A DNA stretch of 64,000 nucleotides from Pomacea canaliculata (Eukaryota; Mollusca; Gastropoda; Architaenioglossa; Ampullariidae): assembly GCF_003073045.1 (NCBI RefSeq), contig NC_037599.1, forward strand, positions 17,834,055 through 17,898,054, in the 5' to 3' direction. The notes under the pieces were generated by a model. That model was not told the DNA's origin and ran no database searches. It worked only from the letters and a program-made list of their open reading frames with translations. This document shows positions 13,684 through 24,635 of this stretch, piece after piece; the first letter of the stretch is position 1; the number at the start of each line of letters is the position of its first letter. The translations under genes were made by a program, and so were the position numbers.

Positions 13684-13745
13684 TGATGATGATGATGATT
13701 GATGATGATCATCATCATGATCATGATCATAATGATTAATCTGAT
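13684..13745. repeat. GAT/ATC palindromic triplet repeat
   Basis: A GAT run switches to ATC, producing the perfect 18-bp palindrome TGATGATGATCATCATCA and several overlapping TGATCA palindromes. It is probably a microsatellite that can fold back. Confidence 0.8.
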
Positions 13746-13930
13746 GATGATTTGAAATGACGCTGGATATGGTGTCAGAGATGGCACTGTTCATAGAAAA
13801 TATTTAAAGAAAACGGCGATGATATTTTGAGGATGATTAGAATCTTATAATGGCATGAGAACATAACACTACGATCTCTTGCGTCTTTGTAATTCATGTG
13901 CGCGCGTATGTTTGCATCTTTCTTTATCAG

Positions 13931-13950
13931 TGTGTGTGTGTGTGTGTGTG
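13931..13950. repeat. (GT)n microsatellite
   Basis: About ten uninterrupted GT dinucleotides. Confidence 0.9.
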
Positions 13951-14689
13951 TTTACCCGTGCGTAGACAGCGTGAAGTCGATGCGTTCATAGTCATTGGAC
14001 CATCATCCCAAGCATCAACAGTACTCAAAACTAGATTAGCTGAATGAAAGAACGGCCTAACCTGATAACCTTTAGACAACATCTAAAGAAAGAGAAAGTA
14101 AATTTATTTCATGTGGCCCAACAATAATGGTGACAATTATAGTCAAAGTGACTGGAAGTGACTTTAGCTTTTTTGGATTCCTATTAGAGAGTTGTCTTTC
14201 CTGATCGCACGAGGGGCACGTAACCTCGATGTTGCCATACCGGACTGTGTGCGTGTACGCGCGCGCGTGCGTGTGTCCTATCCAGTAGAACATCCACGGA
14301 CTCTGGCGCTGATGACGCAGCGAGTTCCCTTCCCTCCCCAATCTCCCCCTCCCTTTGTCTTCATCATGTCTATCTCTGCATCCAATTTTTGTTTTCACAA
14401 TATCTTTCGTAAACTGACGGCCATTGCGTAATGCCGCAAACGTTGCTGAACTTGAACTTGACTCCAAGCGTTGGTGCAATGTCGCCGCCTCCGTTCCTGC
14501 TGCTGCTGCTGCTGGTTCTGGGTGTCGTGATTGTCGTCACAACGCTGAGTAATGTTGCCCTTTGCGTAAATAACAAGGATGTGAGGGGAGGACAAGGATT
14601 AATATCACTCAGCTGGAAGTCGTTTACCCAACACGAGGGCATCTATGTAGGACGGACAGTTTCGTGTGCTTGCGGAATGATTGGACAAC

Positions 14690-15050
14690 GATGACGACAA
14701 CGATGACGATGACGATGAAAAAAAAATTATAATTTGACGTCAGATGCATTTGAAACGTGGAAGATGATGATGTTGATGATCTTCGTCGTCGCCATTGTCG
14801 TTGACAATCGAGTCTTCATAGCCTTTGTTATCGTCATCGTCGTTGATGCCGTCGACGTCATTGACTTTGTGAACATAATCCTCACCGGCTGCCATCTCCA
14901 TAATTGTTTTCATTATCAACATCTTTTTTATCATTGTTATCAACGCCGTCATTTTCGTCGTTATTTCATCGTCGTCATCATCATGGTCGTCGTCCTCGTT
15001 GTAGTCATAGCTGTCGTCATTATCTTCTTCATTATTACCACAACTTGCCT
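14690..15050. repeat. Degenerate (GTC/ATC/GAC)n triplet region
   Basis: A long stretch is dominated by GAC, GAT, GTC and ATC triplets with point changes; a smaller patch of the same kind lies at 15480-15530. It keeps frames open on both strands and yields Val/Ile-rich or Asp-rich translations. I regard these as repeat artefacts, not membrane proteins. Confidence 0.7.
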
Positions 15051-16692
15051 AATCAGGGTCAGAGGCGACGGCGAATCGGAACCAAGTCTGAGTGCTTGTA
15101 TACTCGGCGCCTGTCAGCAGTTAGCTGGGACACCACGTGCTCCTACAATTCGTCATTTGCCGCAGTGTTGGTCTCCACCTATAAAATAAATTTTAAAAAA
15201 GCCTCTGAGAAGAAGGTCAAAGGTCGTGAGAAAAACTTTAGAGAGAGAAATATCAAGCGAAGAGCAGTTGAGTGAGACCACCGCCCTCTTGCCCCCCAAC
15301 CCTCAAAGCGTGTCACTTGCGGTACAGACGAACCCAGGGGAACGAATGACACACACACTCACACACTAATTGCATGAATACCAAGATAATGACAGGTCGA
15401 CTGTACCTCACACTCTACTGCTTGAACTAGACAAGCTCAGGTAAGGCCAGTCGCCAGTGTGCTGTGAGACACCCGACACCATCATCATCATCATCGTCGT
15501 CGTCAGTCAATCGTCATCGTCGATAATTCAAATGGCTTGGTTTTGTGCTTCAGGGTTTTTTGGATAATGATATAAACCAGCTGTTACTGTTTTTAATGAG
15601 TTGTGATCCGCCGACGGCATCTCTGCCTTCGCTTTATCCTAAATTCATGTGCGGTAATTATAAATGCTTTAATACTCTCAGAAGCAGAAAATAAACATGG
15701 AAAAAGTCACATCATTCAAGAACGAGGCTGGTCAGCATAATTACCCTTGACCTGTCTCTAGAAGCTAGTCTATTAGAGGTTTGGATCGAAACTACTAAAA
15801 ATATGTTTTAAGTAAAAAAATGTGAATTGTTTCTATAGCGACAGACGACATTATAAGGGAGATCAGTCATTCAGTCTGAAAACCACACTTCTCACATAGT
15901 GACCTATTTGTTTAGCGATGGCGTGGGAGTTCCACCCAGCTCTTTGTCTTTTTATATAGCACTGTCTCATGGTTACTTTTATTCAATCTGTGTGTAAATT
16001 TATTCAAGTTTTGCAGGAGGAAGTTGTGTGGGTGAACTGCTAGTTGTGTATAATTCAGTTTCCTCTTACCTTCAAGGGGTGAAAATAAAAATGTTTGATG
16101 TCTGGTAATTTTGGTCGTTGAACATGTAAAGCGGCGGCTCTATTTTATTACAGTAGAATTGACATTGTATTGCTGTATAAACATTAAAAATATACCTCAT
16201 ATGCCATTAATAGTGCAAAAGTGACCTAAAGTGTACATCACTACAACAAAAGACACATCGCCATTAAAAATAATCCTTTTCCTCGCACGACCACATAATA
16301 TTATGAATCATGATAAAGAGAAAACGATGATTGAACATTTGAGCTAATTATGGGTCATTTCAATATGATCAATAATGCTGTGATGTTTACAAAAGCTTAC
16401 GTGTGTGTTTGCGAATATTATCGCGTTTTTATATCGATTTTTCCTTGTTCAAAATGTAATCAAAAATCTTGCAAACAATACTTATCAATGCGATCTATGT
16501 ATAGTTACCAGGTAAATATATACATCATCATTTTTATTTTTATGAATTGCTTGAAAGTGTGACAGAGAGTGATAGTAGTATTCATCCAATACCAATCAAA
16601 ACCATTTATCCCTTTTTTAAAATCTAGTTTTGTTATTAAAGTTTAAAACGCAATTCTCATTTAAAGGTTTTAGTCTGTTTTTGTTGATTCAG
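15051..16692. other. Spacer, probably last intron before the bZIP coding exon
   Basis: No gene-like frame was recognised. The stretch ends in a pyrimidine-rich run and AG at 16691-16692, a good splice acceptor 37 nt before the bZIP start codon. Confidence 0.45.
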
Positions 16693-16729
16693 GACAATAC
16701 CACATCTTCCCGAAGATAGGCGACCACAG

Positions 16730-18436
16730 ATGCCTATTCAGCATTCAACATCAAGCCAAGATGGCGACTGCTATATCTCCCATACTTCCTACATCATCTC
16801 CGCGCTGCCGACAGCGCCTGCAGGTCACCACGTCAGCAGACTGACCTCTGACCCATTCATGGAGTCATGGGGACGCTACGCGCCTGTGAAGCAGGAGCTA
16901 CGGGACGAAAATGATGCGACAACTCTCGGTTCCAAAGAGTTACGGGACATGTCGACTCGACTCTCCTCTCCCTCCGTCAAAACTCAGCGCCGAACTTCGA
17001 CCGCACACCTGCACGTGCCGGGTCAAGGTCATCTTGGCTTACACGTGGCAGGCGCGTGGGGGTTAAGACACCACCCGTACGGAGGTCGCCGCGAGGTCAC
17101 CCTTTCACACCCTGAGGTCACTCATCTCAACCCCTACTCACAGCAAGAGATCCGGCGAAGCCCCGACTGCTATCCAGACATGACAGAAAGCCCTGTCCAA
17201 ACCTTGAACGTCCCACATTTCAGCGGTCAGTATGACAGCGGAGGTCAGCAGCACCCGTCTCCTCCTGATCGTTGCCCCCAATCTCAGAGTAGTCCTTACC
17301 TCCATCGAAGCATGTCCGAAGATGACGAGAGTGGTCAGGATGACAACGACTACAGCGACAACACCAGCGGGTCTATGCACAACAGCAAGATTAGCAATGA
17401 TGATGGTGATGACGGCCCAACGAACCTGGAGACGCGGAACGGCTTCCGGTTTTCCGCCCCCCAGTCCGATTTGTCCCCTGTAGGTGCAGTAAGTCAGCCG
17501 AGAGCCAAGCGGGAGTTTGTGCCCGACCACAAGAAAGACGCCACCTACTGGAACAAGCGGCTCAAGAACAACGACTCGGCTCGCCGCTCGCGTATCAAGC
17601 GAAAAACGATGGAGAAAATCATGGAACACCGCATGGCGGAGCTGCAGAAGGAGAACCTAGAGCTCCGCTACGAGCTGAACGCCTTGAAACGAATGCTCGG
17701 GGATCAGCTGACATCTGACCTCAAACCCCCAAAGCCGTCCTCGTCTTTGATGGCCTCTTCGCCATCTTCCTCCTCCTCCTCTTCTTCTTCGCTGTCGTCG
17801 AATTCTCCTTTCTGTTTGTTAACTGCCAGCAGTGAGTCCGGCTACGAGGATCACTCCAACAGCTCGTCCGCTATGGAAGCCGCTGAGGAATCAGGAACGA
17901 AACACAATGGTTATAACTTTCCCATACCTGTCTCCCCCCAGGCGCCCGCCGTTACCAAAGGAATGTCTACCTCACCGAGTTTCCCAGACGAGATAGAATT
18001 TTCGAAAAAGAGTGTCGCGGTTGACGAGACAATGATGTACAGACCCCCCTTGCATGTTCAAAGCCGCGGTTTCAGCAACCAGACTGGCTCTGGTCGAAAT
18101 CAGGAAATCGTTCCGAACACCCCATTCTTGTCTGTGCAGCGCGTCCATGACGTCACCATCAACCGTTCCTCGCTGTCTGACTCTGGCACCGATTCGTCCC
18201 CCTCTCGCAGCCCCTGCAGGTCTGAGGGGAGCCCCGACAGCAGCAGCAACAGCAGCAGCGGGCTTTTTCAGACCAGTGAGGAGAAAGGAAGCAGAGGCAT
18301 CCTGGGAAACACCAAGAGCTGGGAAAAATGCGTGGACATGGACCTCCTGCAGAAGATCCCGCTCAAGTTTCGCATCAAACGCGGGCTGCAGCCAATAGCT
18401 ACCGACAGTCAGTTGTCACGCGACGACCTGAAGTGA
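16730..18436 (+). CDS. NFIL3/PAR-like bZIP transcription factor
   Basis: A 568-residue protein encoded in one exon, starting at an ATG 37 nt after a strong acceptor (AG at 16691-16692). Residues about 268-325 form a bZIP domain. It opens with KKDATYW, has the basic-region signature NNDSARRSR and a leucine-zipper heptad array, and resembles NFIL3/E4BP4, vrille and the PAR factors (KDxxYWxxRxKNN). The usual AAKRSR core is replaced by SARRSR. The N-terminal half has Ser/Pro/Asp-rich disordered sequence and a SUMO-type VKQE motif at residues 53-56. After the zipper come a poly-Ser run and a C-terminal basic/hydrophobic motif, KIPLKFRIKRGL, similar to the C-terminal LPHKLRIK segment of NFIL3. The expected role is a nuclear regulator binding D-box DNA, often circadian or metabolic. 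Assignment to vrille/NFIL3 rather than PAR is uncertain. Confidence 0.85.
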   Translation: MPIQHSTSSQDGDCYISHTSYIISALPTAPAGHHVSRLTSDPFMESWGRYAPVKQELRDENDATTLGSKELRDMSTRLSSPSVKTQRRTSTAHLHVPGQGHLGLHVAGAWGLRHHPYGGRREVTLSHPEVTHLNPYSQQEIRRSPDCYPDMTESPVQTLNVPHFSGQYDSGGQQHPSPPDRCPQSQSSPYLHRSMSEDDESGQDDNDYSDNTSGSMHNSKISNDDGDDGPTNLETRNGFRFSAPQSDLSPVGAVSQPRAKREFVPDHKKDATYWNKRLKNNDSARRSRIKRKTMEKIMEHRMAELQKENLELRYELNALKRMLGDQLTSDLKPPKPSSSLMASSPSSSSSSSSSLSSNSPFCLLTASSESGYEDHSNSSSAMEAAEESGTKHNGYNFPIPVSPQAPAVTKGMSTSPSFPDEIEFSKKSVAVDETMMYRPPLHVQSRGFSNQTGSGRNQEIVPNTPFLSVQRVHDVTINRSSLSDSGTDSSPSRSPCRSEGSPDSSSNSSSGLFQTSEEKGSRGILGNTKSWEKCVDMDLLQKIPLKFRIKRGLQPIATDSQLSRDDLK

Positions 18437-18949
18437 CGGCGATGGCTTGACCCTGTCAGGTGTTTCCAGTTCATTTTCCTGTCGCGTGTCGTGTAAAACA
18501 CCCACGCGCTTGTTAATTTTCAGCATTACACTCCCCCAACCCTCCTCAGTTGACTGCGCCACTAAGGGTAAATTACATTCCTTCTGGACTATAGTGGAAC
18601 ACTTGACACATTCGTCATCAACGAGTATTTTGTTTCTTTCAAGTGAAAATCTCTAGATGCCATTTGAAAGACTCAGGCCCAGTAATTTTATAGCGATCAA
18701 AGAAGTGGTCAGCACAATGAAGACCAAAGTGCCTCTTCTTGACCCATCCTTTCTTCACCTCACCCCTCCCTCGCACAAAAAAATGAGGTATATTTATTTT
18801 GGTATGGTGTTTGTGACCATTACCCCCAATTTGCTCCAATCGGAGCTGTAGTGTCAGCCTGGTCCTACTAAGTCGACCTACTTCAGGGACAAACCGTCAC
18901 ATCACATATACAAGATGAGGATGCTTTGATGGCATCTGATTTCATTCAA

Positions 18950-18981
18950 TGTAAATATGCTTTGATGTAACAATGTACATA
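18950..18981 (+). promoter_or_regulatory. Two Pumilio response elements in the 3' UTR
   Basis: TGTAAATA (18950-18957) and TGTACATA (18974-18981) both fit the Pumilio/PUF consensus UGUANAUA exactly, and their starts lie 24 nt apart. PUF proteins repress or destabilise mRNAs through such sites. Function here depends on this being transcribed UTR. Confidence 0.45.
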
Positions 18982-19023
18982 TACTTTGGTCTCTTTATTC
19001 CCAAAGAAGACCTTTGGCTTTGT

Positions 19024-19080
19024 AAAGTGCTCTTGCACTTGGGTAAAGTGCTTCATGCACTTGATAAGGTGCTCGTGCAA
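19024..19080 (+). repeat. Three tandem copies of a small hairpin motif
   Basis: Three consecutive units of about 21 nt, each based on AAGTGC-loop-GCACTT. The first (19025-19040) and second (19046-19062) have perfect 6-bp stems with loops of 4 and 5 nt. The third (from 19066) keeps the sequence but has lost most of the pairing. They lie in the presumed 3' UTR of the bZIP gene. Confidence 0.6.
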
Positions 19081-19550
19081 AAATAGGAACTTTCTTTAGC
19101 AGCTTTACCTGCAATTCAACGGTTCTAGAGACAAGACAGTTGCAGCTGTGTGAGATGCCAAGACAAGGACTGAGCTGGTACCAATTTTTTGTATCTGGCC
19201 TTTAAATGAATAAGTATAAACTAGGTGTGTTTACCCTGTAAATGTCGGGTGTGTACTCTGTAAAAGTCACATTGCGCCATAGCACTGGAGGTGAGCGAAA
19301 GAAGCAACCAACTCCTTCCTTTGTGAAAATATTGAGATGGAAGCGAACAGAGACAAGGTCCCTATTGAAACTTGGACTCAATACGGTTTCAAACATTTGA
19401 TGTCATCGTTTTGTTATTTGTTTCAGGAAGAATATAGCAACGTTTATATAACTGATCATATGAGGTATTGTAACAAGTAAATATTCTGTAACAGTCTTTT
19501 CATTGTGCGTTTGACCGCGTTAACAGTAATAGTGGAAATTAATCCTTTAC

Positions 19551-19907
19551 CAGGGTTGTCCATGGGACATATTTTTCTATCCCGTCCCATCCCGTCCCAT
19601 GGCAATTTATGCCTGTCCCATCCCGTCCCATCCCACGGGATGTTTCCCATGGGATTCCCATGGTATTAACAATCCTATGGACAACACTGAAAACCACTTT
19701 TCGGCTTTTGTTCTATAATTCCTGCTACTTCACATACAATAGATGATTCAGAGGAAAGATTTAAATCCTTGATGAATGAAATAACAGTAAATTTATTTTG
19801 CAATATCAAGTATCGACTACCATGGGAAATACAAATGTGTGCTGTCCCATCCCATCCCGTCCCCTGGGACGTTTCCCATGGGATTCCCATTCCTATGGAC
19901 AACACTG
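19551..19907. mobile_element. hAT-type MITE with perfect 8-bp target duplication
   Basis: This 357-bp element is flanked by the identical 8-bp TCCTTTAC at 19543-19550 and 19908-19915, as expected for the hAT superfamily. The ends are inverted repeats: CAGGGTTGTCCATGGGA on the left, and on the right the complement of CAGTGTTGTCCATAGGA. The body is made of CCCATCCCGTCCC repeats. A second, internal copy of the right end lies near 19665-19690, so the element has an internal duplication or a nested copy. There is no transposase frame. Confidence 0.85.
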
Positions 19908-19915
19908 TCCTTTAC

Positions 19916-22900
19916 TCCTACACATACAGAAACAAAAAGAACATCCCAAATATTGAAAAAAAACAAAACCAACTCCATACAGATTTTTGCAGACTGGTAG
20001 GTAACCATCTTGTGATTCTGTGGGTAAAATTAGGAAGAGGTCAGAGGTGAGGTCTTGTAGGGAAAAAAGGGTTCAGCTAGATGTAAACGCTCTTGTTTGG
20101 CCACTGTCTTTAGCAACGAGTCTCTAAACTCAGTAACCGTTGTGGCCAACATATGAAGAGCATGGAATGTAGGAAGTTGAGACAACCACTCTCTGTACGA
20201 TGTTTCTTGCCTCCCCTGATAAATCAGTTTCGTGGACGGGGAACGTTTTACAGCCACAGCCTAGAAAAAAAAATGATCTTCTCCAAAACAGGAATATATG
20301 ACTCAGTGACAGAAGTCATCTACACGTCAAAGATCATGACTTCTATCTTGATAGAATTAAAATAAACAGTTTTAATGCGGCATTGTTTTCAACCTTGTCA
20401 AACGATGGAACCGTCCGTAGGTGGCGGTTGTGAAACGTCCAGTAATATGTTACAACGTGTTAAAACAAGAGAACGGGTTATGGCATTGCCTGCCAACGAT
20501 CGAATCTTTGGAATCGAAATATTTTTGTAAGTCTTTCTTCCCTTTCACTCACCAGCCACAAGAGGAATGTTCTTTACGATCACTAGTCAAGGTAGACAAG
20601 CGCGTAAAGTGATATAAACACCACGCGCGCTTATATCCCTTGATTTTCCTCAGAAGTTTGTGGGTAGAGATCGCGGCCTTAATGATTTTAACTGTCCCAT
20701 CGTGCCTCCAGTTTGTTGTTTTTTTCTAGAAAAGCGTTACCATGAGCACAAATTTTATACTATGTGACCTTTAAATCACGACTATTAAAATTACTTATGT
20801 TGAAATATTAAAATATATATATTGGAATATTAAAGTATATTAGAATATTAAAATGTATCAGAATATTGAAATGTATGAAAATATTTAAATATTTTGGAAT
20901 ATTGAAAAATGTGTGTAAGTTTGTTAGTCTTGTCTCTCGTGAAAAATACACAGTATAATAAATGTGCAAAGGTGCACAAAAGTAGTGCTAAATAATTGTA
21001 AACTGAACTTTTTTTGTTTTTATTATAATTTTGCCATTTAAAAAAATTGTCTTTAATATTAGAAAATGAACTCATTACATCGAGTTATAAAAACGTTTGT
21101 ATAGCCCTCAGCAATAGAGCTGAAATTATACTAAAACCGTTAAACAAATTCTTCCCAAATGTTTGAGATTTCTTGCTGTGATGTTTAACATTTGATACAG
21201 CTGCATCAGTGTATAAATTCTATTGTTGTTGTTACTAGCAACTTGTGATGGAATCTGTATTTGCTCTTACTTGTATGTAATGTCTGGTGATATTTAGCTA
21301 TTGTCTATCTGACTGTCAGTGTCCAGGACTTCCTCGATGAAGACCCAATAAAAAAAAACACGCAAGACTTAAATTTCTTTGCTTTAGTTCTAGAAGGTTT
21401 TATTTACTCAGAATTTGTTTTATTAAATATTTTATGAAATGTGTTTGAACAGAAACATAATGTTGGTATACATCAGACACTGAGAAAGCGCTAAATGCAA
21501 GTGATAATGTGACCCAACAGGGTACAATTTATTTTAAAGCCATGTTGAGAGTAAATGCATAATGAACATAAAATACAGTTCTACATCGCAGTCTGTAAGC
21601 TCCCACCTGTTCCCCAGTATGTTGGAAAGTTTTTTCTATAAATAGCTTCTTCACAAACATTTTCCTATATCTGAGTTTTCTATATCTGTTTACTCTACCT
21701 AAAACGACCAGAACTAAAACCCTAACAATTTTTAAGAGCTGCGCATCTGAAAGTATGTTATATAATGACAATTAATCTGTGAACATATCAGGTCATTAAC
21801 TGACAGTGACAAGTGCCAACGCAATGCCACTTTTTTTTTTTTTCTTCAATTGAAGGTTACTGGCAGAAGAGGCTTGCTCAAAGTTTGTAATACAGACCTA
21901 ATAGTTTAAGATCAGCATGCAGACCATTTGACCTGTTTTAATATGAAGCAGAAAACTAGTAGTCAGGCAGAACTAAAGTAAGGGTAGACACAATAACTCA
22001 AAAAGTGAAGGACTAGTAAAAAGTGAGCTCTATCCATGTTCATTGAAGTCACATTGAAGTCAACACAGACCTCAGACCCCAGGATGCTTTTCTTTAGTAA
22101 ATATCACTAAACGTGGATTTCAGAACAAAGCAGTGACATTGGTCTCAGTGACAGTGGGGGATTCAAAATCTTGTCTGCATATGCGTATCAAACTGTGTAG
22201 TTCTATTTAAGTATGTATTGACCTGCAATAATTCCCCTTTTGCAGTATATGCAGTCTCTTTAATTATGCCTATATACATGCTATCTCATACTGTGTCATG
22301 TGATAGGTCATATATGCAGCCACCACTAACAAGGGATTTTAGAGAAGCGTTTGTCTCCTTGAATTTAGGAAAGTTAATCTGACTTGCCTATTATAGTTTA
22401 TACAATTTCCTTGTTCATAATTTGTTACTTAGAATTTTAATGCAAGAATTAAGACAATAATTTATAGCTCCTCAAAGATATTTTGCACGTACAGTTTTTC
22501 ATTGTTCCAAAAATTACTAGGTAAACACATTGGCAATGATATGTCTATCTGAGTGGTGAACCAAGAGGAAATTTATAAACAGCTCATGTGACTGAATGAC
22601 CGTTTAATTACGAGTGCTCGATCGTTCATACACGTACAATGCTTGAAAAAGCAAAGAAAACATGTCCCCACAACCTGTCAGTATATATTCTATACTACAA
22701 TGCAGTTGAAAATCTTAATGTCAAAGTTTTATCTGAGAAAATAAAATAATATCCTGCCTACACTAGAAAGTAAATGTCTAGCTCTGTGAAACGCGAGCAT
22801 GTTCAAAACACAGTTGTCGATCTTTGACAGCTTTCGGTTGTACTAACGATTGAAGGAAGAAAATATGATTCAGAAGCCATGAGACAGGAATTTTATAGTT

Positions 22901-23825
22901 TTACATAAAGATATATAAGTAGGCTTTTGAAATGATCAACAGTTCCACAAATAAACATCTCACTCAACCCACCTGAAATATGCTAACTTGTAAACAATCG
23001 AGTTTCGACCGACACATGATTCGATCGTTCAATTCACGACAATGTTGTTTTATGATAGTATAAACAAGATCGTAAATACAAACACTAATTCTGATAAACT
23101 TAAAGTTAAAATATGACTATTTGTTCCCTCTCACAAACAGAATAAATAATAAACATCGTACTCGTATATAGTCACATATCAACTACCTACCAGACATGAA
23201 CATTGTATCAGTGATGCTATAGGCGATAATAAACTGTTATAAACAGATAGAGAAAAAAATTACTTTCACATTACAGACGGTAGTTCTTGCATTCATAGGT
23301 ATTGGGAGGTAATAATTTGAATATTGGTATAAATTTTACAGATAGTGTAGTGTTAATATTCTGTTACCGAAACTTAACGCCCGCCAAAAAAAATGTTGTG
23401 CGTAGGGGACTTCAGAAAAACAGCCACAAACTCATCTAGAATAATAAAATACACAAGAAAATGTGACACACACAAAGAATAATGCACTGACCAGCTATTT
23501 ACATAAAACAAAACCTTTATTTTAGTTTAAATTAGGTGCATTAATTATAACATTTGCTATCAACATGTTTCTGAGATCGCAAACACGTAGGTTCTTTGGT
23601 AAATATCTTCAGGTAGAGTAATCCTAGAAAAAAATTACATATCAATAGAAAGAGCAATGTCTGTAGATTTCTACGATACCAAATATGATAGTGTTATGTG
23701 TACAGGTAGGGGCGCATTTTTAGGAGAAAGAAAGACAACAAGCACAGTTTTGGCCGGTAAGCGCGGAGCAGAAGTGGATTTGGCAGCCAGCGGGGCGGTG
23801 CTGTCGTCGCGGCTCGCGCTGTGCC
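19916..23825. other. Intergenic stretch without a supportable gene
   Basis: AT-rich spacer. Two AATAAA hexamers on the plus strand (20361 and 21347) could end the bZIP transcript. An AT-rich minisatellite at 20.8 kb is listed separately. I found no domain or exon here. Confidence 0.55.
20793..20905. repeat. AT-rich minisatellite (GAATATTAAA-type)
   Basis: About six degenerate copies of a 15-20 nt unit built on AATATTRAAATRTAT. It is noncoding by appearance; the minus-strand Phe/Tyr/Ser-rich frame is a by-product. Confidence 0.7.
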
Positions 23826-23833
23826 TATATAAA
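23826..23833 (+). promoter_or_regulatory. TATA box of the histone H1 gene
   Basis: TATATAAA lies 121 bp upstream of the H1 start codon in otherwise GC-rich sequence. It predicts transcription starting near 23857 and a 5' UTR of about 90 nt. Confidence 0.8.
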
Positions 23834-23946
23834 GCCTCGCTCTGAGCGTGTCGGCCATTCCGCTCCTGTCGTCTGCGCTGCGTGAACTTGTCGTCGCTGG
23901 TTTACCTTGTCGACGCATCGTCGTTAACCTCGCTCTTCCTCTCACC

Positions 23947-24582
23947 ATGGCTGATACTGCGTCCGATTCACCAGCTGCTGCCTCTGCTACAGCCCTCGGC
24001 AAGAAAGCTGCCAAGGCTAAGAAGCCAGCGAAGCCGTCCGAACACCCGAAGTACAACATCATGATTGCTGCCGCCATCGACTCTTTGAAAGAACGTGGTG
24101 GCTCGTCTCGCCAGGCCATCCTCAAGTACATCCAGTCCAACTACAAAGTGGGCGACGAGGTGGCCAAGATCAACGCTCGCTTGAAGACTGCCCTGAAAGC
24201 TGGGGTCAAGGCCGGGACCCTCAAGCAGTCCAAGGGGACTGGGGCATCTGGATCCTTCCGTTTGGGCGAGAAGAAAGTCGTCGCCGCGGTTAAGCCAAAG
24301 AAGGCCAAAAAGCCCAAGGCTGTGGTCAAGAAGCCCAAGTCGCCCAAGAAGCCTGCCGCCAAGAAACTCAAGGCTTCCCCCAAGAAGGCTGCAGCTGCCA
24401 AGAAGCCTAAAGCCGCTGCTGCCACCAAGAAACCTAAGGCTTCCCCCAAGAAGGCTGCAGCCAAGCCTAAGGCTTCAAAGCCAGCTGCAGCAAAGAAGCC
24501 CAAGGCTGCCAAACCAGCTGCCAAGAAAGCACCGAAAAGTCCGGCTAAGAAGGCAGCCAAGCCCAAGGCTTCCAAGGCTTAA
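23947..24582 (+). CDS. Histone H1 (linker histone)
   Basis: A 211-residue linker histone that binds nucleosomes at the DNA entry/exit site and compacts chromatin. The ATG at 23947 is chosen because it is in a good context (CACCATGG) just before the typical MADTAS N-terminus; the frame stays open further upstream but lies in the 5' UTR. Residues 1-32 are an Ala/Pro/Lys tail. Residues about 33-107 are the winged-helix H15 domain ([31 protein letters not shown]). The rest is a Lys/Ala/Pro tail with repeated SPKK or SPAKK sites for CDK phosphorylation. There is no intron, and a histone stem-loop follows 35 nt after the stop, so it is probably cell-cycle regulated. No core histone gene is within this window, so it is either solitary or apart from a cluster. 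Confidence 0.95.
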   Translation: MADTASDSPAAASATALGKKAAKAKKPAKPSEHPKYNIMIAAAIDSLKERGGSSRQAILKYIQSNYKVGDEVAKINARLKTALKAGVKAGTLKQSKGTGASGSFRLGEKKVVAAVKPKKAKKPKAVVKKPKSPKKPAAKKLKASPKKAAAAKKPKAAAATKKPKASPKKAAAKPKASKPAAAKKPKAAKPAAKKAPKSPAKKAAKPKASKA

Positions 24583-24616
24583 GCCTCTTTTTTGACACCT
24601 ATTTCCCACTCACAAA

Positions 24617-24635
24617 GGTCCTCTTTCTGAGGACC
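24617..24635 (+). terminator. Histone 3' stem-loop
   Basis: GGTCCTCTTTCTGAGGACC can form a 7-bp stem with a 5-nt pyrimidine-rich loop, followed by ACACA. This is close to the animal histone mRNA signal (6-bp stem, UUUC or UUUU loop) that binds SLBP and directs non-polyadenylated 3' end processing. The spacing of 35 nt from the stop codon is typical. An AATAAA at 25078-25083 may give an alternative polyadenylated form. Confidence 0.8.

Larger units (their letters stand above)
18437..19550 (+). other. Probable 3' UTR of the bZIP gene
   Basis: Noncoding sequence after the TGA. It contains two Pumilio-type sites and a triplicated hairpin, listed separately. No AATAAA occurs before the MITE at 19551; the first hexamers on this strand are at 20361-20366 and 21347-21352. 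The true 3' end may therefore be up to 3 kb downstream. Confidence 0.5.

Noticed and set aside
14734-15189. Val/Ile-rich plus-strand frame resembling a membrane protein
   Set aside because: It arises from degenerate GTC/ATC triplets; both strands stay open over the same repeat.
23848-23946. Upstream in-frame extension of histone H1
   Set aside because: The extension has no ATG, starts at the predicted transcription start just after the TATA box, and encodes no H1-like sequence. The ATG at 23947 has an excellent context.
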